Below the pieces are notes generated by a model, which worked only from the letters and a program-made list of their open reading frames with translations, was not told the DNA's origin and did no database searches. 64,000 nt of DNA from Paramecium octaurelia (lineage: Eukaryota > Ciliophora > Oligohymenophorea > Peniculida > Parameciidae), in NCBI GenBank assembly GCA_905182995.1, contig CAJJDP010000133.1, positions 10,013 to 74,012 of the forward strand. The letters run 5' to 3'. Positions 61,335 to 64,000 of the stretch are shown here, in pieces (within the stretch, counting starts at the first letter, position 1; each line of letters starts with the position of its first letter). Position numbers and translations under genes: made by a program.

Positions 61335-62889
61335 ATGAGTCGAAAATTACTATTAACTCTATTTATAGCACTATTTTTGCTACAGATTGCAGATTGCAAG
61401 AAATCAGGAGGAACGAAAAGCGGAACCAAAGGATGTACGTATTTATTTATTTAAGTTAAAGCATCATCATCATCTTCAAAGCCTTCTTCATCATCCTCTA
61501 CTTCGAAAGGATCATCAAAAGTATATGCTGGAGAATCAGAAGTTAGTCCATTAGTTGAATTTTTAGCTGGGATTATATTATTCATTTTGGCATTTCCTAT
61601 CTTATGGCTAAACGAATACAAGTATACTATTAATAAATCTAAAGAGCTGCTGAGAATGAAGTAAATTTAGAAAGGGCAGAGAAGGAATGTGTTTCAACCA
61701 ATTGTCTTGAAGTCAATCCTAATTTAGAGAAAAGGTTAGTCCACATAAATGGTCAGACAAGAACTAATGAAATTCTTAAAGATGAAGATTTTGGGGTTGA
61801 GGTGGATAATTGTTTGGTTCTGAAACGCAAAGTTGAAACTTATTAATGGATCAGAAAAGAAGAGACTGAAGGAGTTGGCAAGGATAAAAAAGTCAAAGTA
61901 TTCTTTGTCCCTGAATGGTCTGCAATTAAGCATGAAAGTTATGAAAACTTCTCAAATAACGAATCGGACTGGACAGTCAAAAAGAAATCTAAATACTCTA
62001 AGGAGGTTTATTTAGGAGTTTATCTACTTACAAAATTCTAATTAAAGTAAGCTAGAAACTTTTAAGTCATTCAACCATCACAAGAATGGGTCAGTGCTTG
62101 TTAACAAGCATTCCCTAAAAAAACCCAAGAATATGTGTAAGACTATAATCTATTATCAACCTAGTAAAATAGAGGACGAGTATGTTTATTTTAACAAAGT
62201 AAATGGCAACTTCACAGTAGGAGATCAAAGAATTAAATTTTAAAAGGTGAAGTGTGGAGATGCAACAGTTGTATCTCAATAAAAGGGCAACACCTTTGAA
62301 CCATACTCATTACATGTTAATGAAAGCAAATTGCTTAACGATTACGATGATAAAGGGAGCGATCATTCTATCTATGTTGGATAAGATTTATCGTAGATTT
62401 TAAAGGAGAAAGATGATGAAAATGCACTATAACGTTAGCTCAAACATTTATTAGAACCAATTAAATACATTGATTGGTTAATAGAAAAAGTCTTAACAAT
62501 TCATGAAGTATTTGATCATAAGCTCAAGGAATCCCGTAAATTGACCTATGCTGTTAGGTTTTTAGGACTTCTACTAATGGTATGGATAATTCAATTATAT
62601 TTAGTTCTTTGGCTTAATGTTATTCTTTTCACCTGTTGTCTATGTAATTTCATGGTTCCCTCTTCTGGGTCGATTCATGGCTGAATTGTCTACCTTAATG
62701 TTTGCTATTGTTAGTTTCTTCATATCTGTACCCTTGACTTTAATAACAATTGCCTTGGCTTGGCTCAGGTTTCATCCAAAACGAGCCCTCCTAATATTTG
62801 GAATAGGGTTCCTAATTGGTTTTTCAGTTTGGGTTATTGTTTCCAAAAAAGGTTCCCATTAATATTAAGAGGAATATGATAATTATTGA
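61335..62889 (+). CDS. TMEM43 (LUMA) family membrane protein
   Basis: ATG 61335 begins MSRKLLLTLFIALFLLQIAD, a signal peptide. Introns 61436-61456, 61622-61644, 62137-62164 and 62580-62604 leave 1,458 nt, 485 residues, TGA 62887-62889. A Ser-rich stretch (~36-60) precedes the first TM (VEFLAGIILFILAFPILWL). The family core follows: NPNLEKRLVHINGQTRTNEI, DEDFGVEVDNCLVLKRKVE, TYQWIRKE. Near the end come several TM helices (RFLGLLLMFFGLMLFFSPVV, WFPLLGRFMAELSTLMFAIV, PLTLITIALAWLRFHPKRAL), as in TMEM43. In animals TMEM43 sits in the ER and inner nuclear membrane and binds emerin/lamins; its role in ciliates is unknown. Its usual length is ~400, so this form is longer at the N-terminus. Confidence 0.92.
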
Positions 62890-63210
62890 AAATATTATTA
62901 TCACTTTATAATCATATATTTATATATAATTCTGTAAGTATCATTAAAAATAATTTATAATCAAGAAATTATGTTAAATAATTTAATTTAATTTTTTGCC
63001 TCTATCTGGCTCTATTAATGTTATTTAATACTAAGAATAATATTCCATCGTGAATATTACTATTTAAAATAAATCTTATTTCTCTCAGCTTAATTTTATT
63101 AGAATTATGTGTTTCCTATTTATAATGAGATACGACTCTTTGATCCTGTCTATATAAATAAATTCTATTATATATGAGATTAAATATTTGTATAATAATT
63201 CATAATAGTA

Positions 63211-63537
63211 TCAGTACCCTTTAGGCTTTACACTTATAAGGGCCTCTAAGTAAAGTATGTCTTATTCAACCCCATCTTCCTATAAGTCTTCGGTGTTAAG
63301 GAAGGCTTTCTAAAAACTAAGAGCTCTGTAATAGAAATAAAAGAGTTCCCTCAGTAATTCAGATTGAAACTCATGCTTGAGGGAAACAACTAAGGTTTTC
63401 GTGTCCTTTGTTTGAATAGCCTTCACTTGGGCTATTACTTCTTGAACCTATTCTAAAGTATATATGCGCTTGACAAAGTAGTAGGCTGCATAAAGCATTT
63501 GAACTAATCCTGGTGTTTATAAGATGAACTCTTGCAT
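63211..63537 (-). CDS. Small helical protein, unknown (108 aa)
   Basis: Uninterrupted frame of 109 codons from ATG 63535-63537 (MQEFILQTPGLVQMLYAAYY) to TGA 63211-63213, with GC content above the flanks. All-helical look, with VVSLKHEFQSELLRELFYFY and a charged tail ending SVKPKGY. No signal or TM segment is certain. Family not recognised. Confidence 0.6.
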
Positions 63538-64000
63538 TATTTTATTTAAATTAATAAATAAAGATGAAATGATTTAGAGATGTAAATATTTAATTTTTAC
63601 ATTTTATCTAAATTTATAAATCTTCTATCCAGGTTTTCTGAATCAAAATAAATTGATTGTATTTATTCTCCATTCATAAAATTTGGAAAGAACGAACAAC
63701 ATATTTTAATATAATATTTTTAAATATCAAACATTAATATTAAATTCCAAATAGAAACTCAAATTTGACTCAATCAACTTCTGTCTTAATGATATCAAAT
63801 AGAATTTTGATATAATTCATTTAAGTATTAAATTGCTTTACTAAACAGATATTTCTAAGAGGAAATATACTGGATTTAATAATCGCTTCACTTATTATAT
63901 TATATAATAATATAATATTCTAAAACTAATTGTCAGAGTAAATAGCTTAAAGTTAAAGTCAAATAGTATTAGGTTTTTGGATTGACTTGGTAGTAAACAC
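63538..64000. other. Intergenic, AT-rich with TA-rich inverted repeat
   Basis: No gene seen. At about 63893-63920 the sequence is almost pure A/T with alternating atatta/taatat motifs that could form a hairpin. No telomere repeat is present at the window end. Confidence 0.5.

Noticed and set aside
63890-63925. TA-rich hairpin as a transposon or IES end
   Set aside because: No target-site duplication, no transposase and no TA-flanked end consensus could be shown; AT-rich hairpins are common in this composition.

Overview
The window reads as macronuclear-style DNA of an oligohymenophorean ciliate, most likely a Paramecium-type organism. Long coding frames run through TAA and TAG, which must be read as Gln, and only TGA ends genes. 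Base composition is very AT-rich. Protein genes are broken by tiny GT-AG introns of mostly 21-33 nt (extremes about 17-40). For most models below, removing the introns I propose leaves a length that is an exact multiple of three between ATG and TGA; this was my main check on each model. Genes called only because a frame looks protein-like got low confidence, since any frame looks plausible when UAR means Gln.

Layout. 1-2.85 kb has no gene I can support. 2.85-7.9 kb is a tetratricopeptide (TPR) protein with one intron per repeat unit. 10.15-18.4 kb is one giant HECT ubiquitin ligase of the HUWE1/Tom1/UPL1 type. 19.7-25.5 kb holds a protein with a ubiquitin-like domain at each end, a secreted protein, a GNAT-like protein, a tiny Cys/His protein and several doubtful frames. 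26.2-30.4 kb holds a Ser/Thr kinase, two unknowns and a CUE-like protein. 31.6-36 kb is dense: a SpoU/TrmH RNA methyltransferase, a mitochondrial acyl carrier protein (ACP), a membrane protein, a bacterial-type homospermidine synthase and a Nudix hydrolase. 36-46.6 kb carries long coiled-coil and cytoskeleton-like proteins, a second ACP and an RCC1-repeat protein. 47-54.3 kb carries a membrane DnaJ, a B-box/CHY zinc-finger protein, a multi-TM PAS sensor and a degenerate EF-hand-like protein. 54.3-64 kb carries an unknown gene duplicated by an assembly join, a B-box protein, a folate-receptor-like surface protein, a VAP/MSP protein and a TMEM43 homologue.

Two single-base N positions (5046 and 55709) each sit between two identical direct copies, 1,427 bp and 1,361 bp long. 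These look like overlapping contig ends that were joined and not merged, so the second copies are probably not real. Two genes (RCC1 and folate-receptor-like) look intact apart from one missing base each.

No operons are expected. Spacing is very tight: convergent genes 6 bp apart (35930-35935) and divergent starts 33 bp apart (57134-57166). Several genes share themes (ubiquitin: HECT, double UBL, CUE; mitochondrial lipoylation/fatty-acid carrier: two ACPs; membrane contact: VAP, TMEM43), but nothing shows that neighbours act together.
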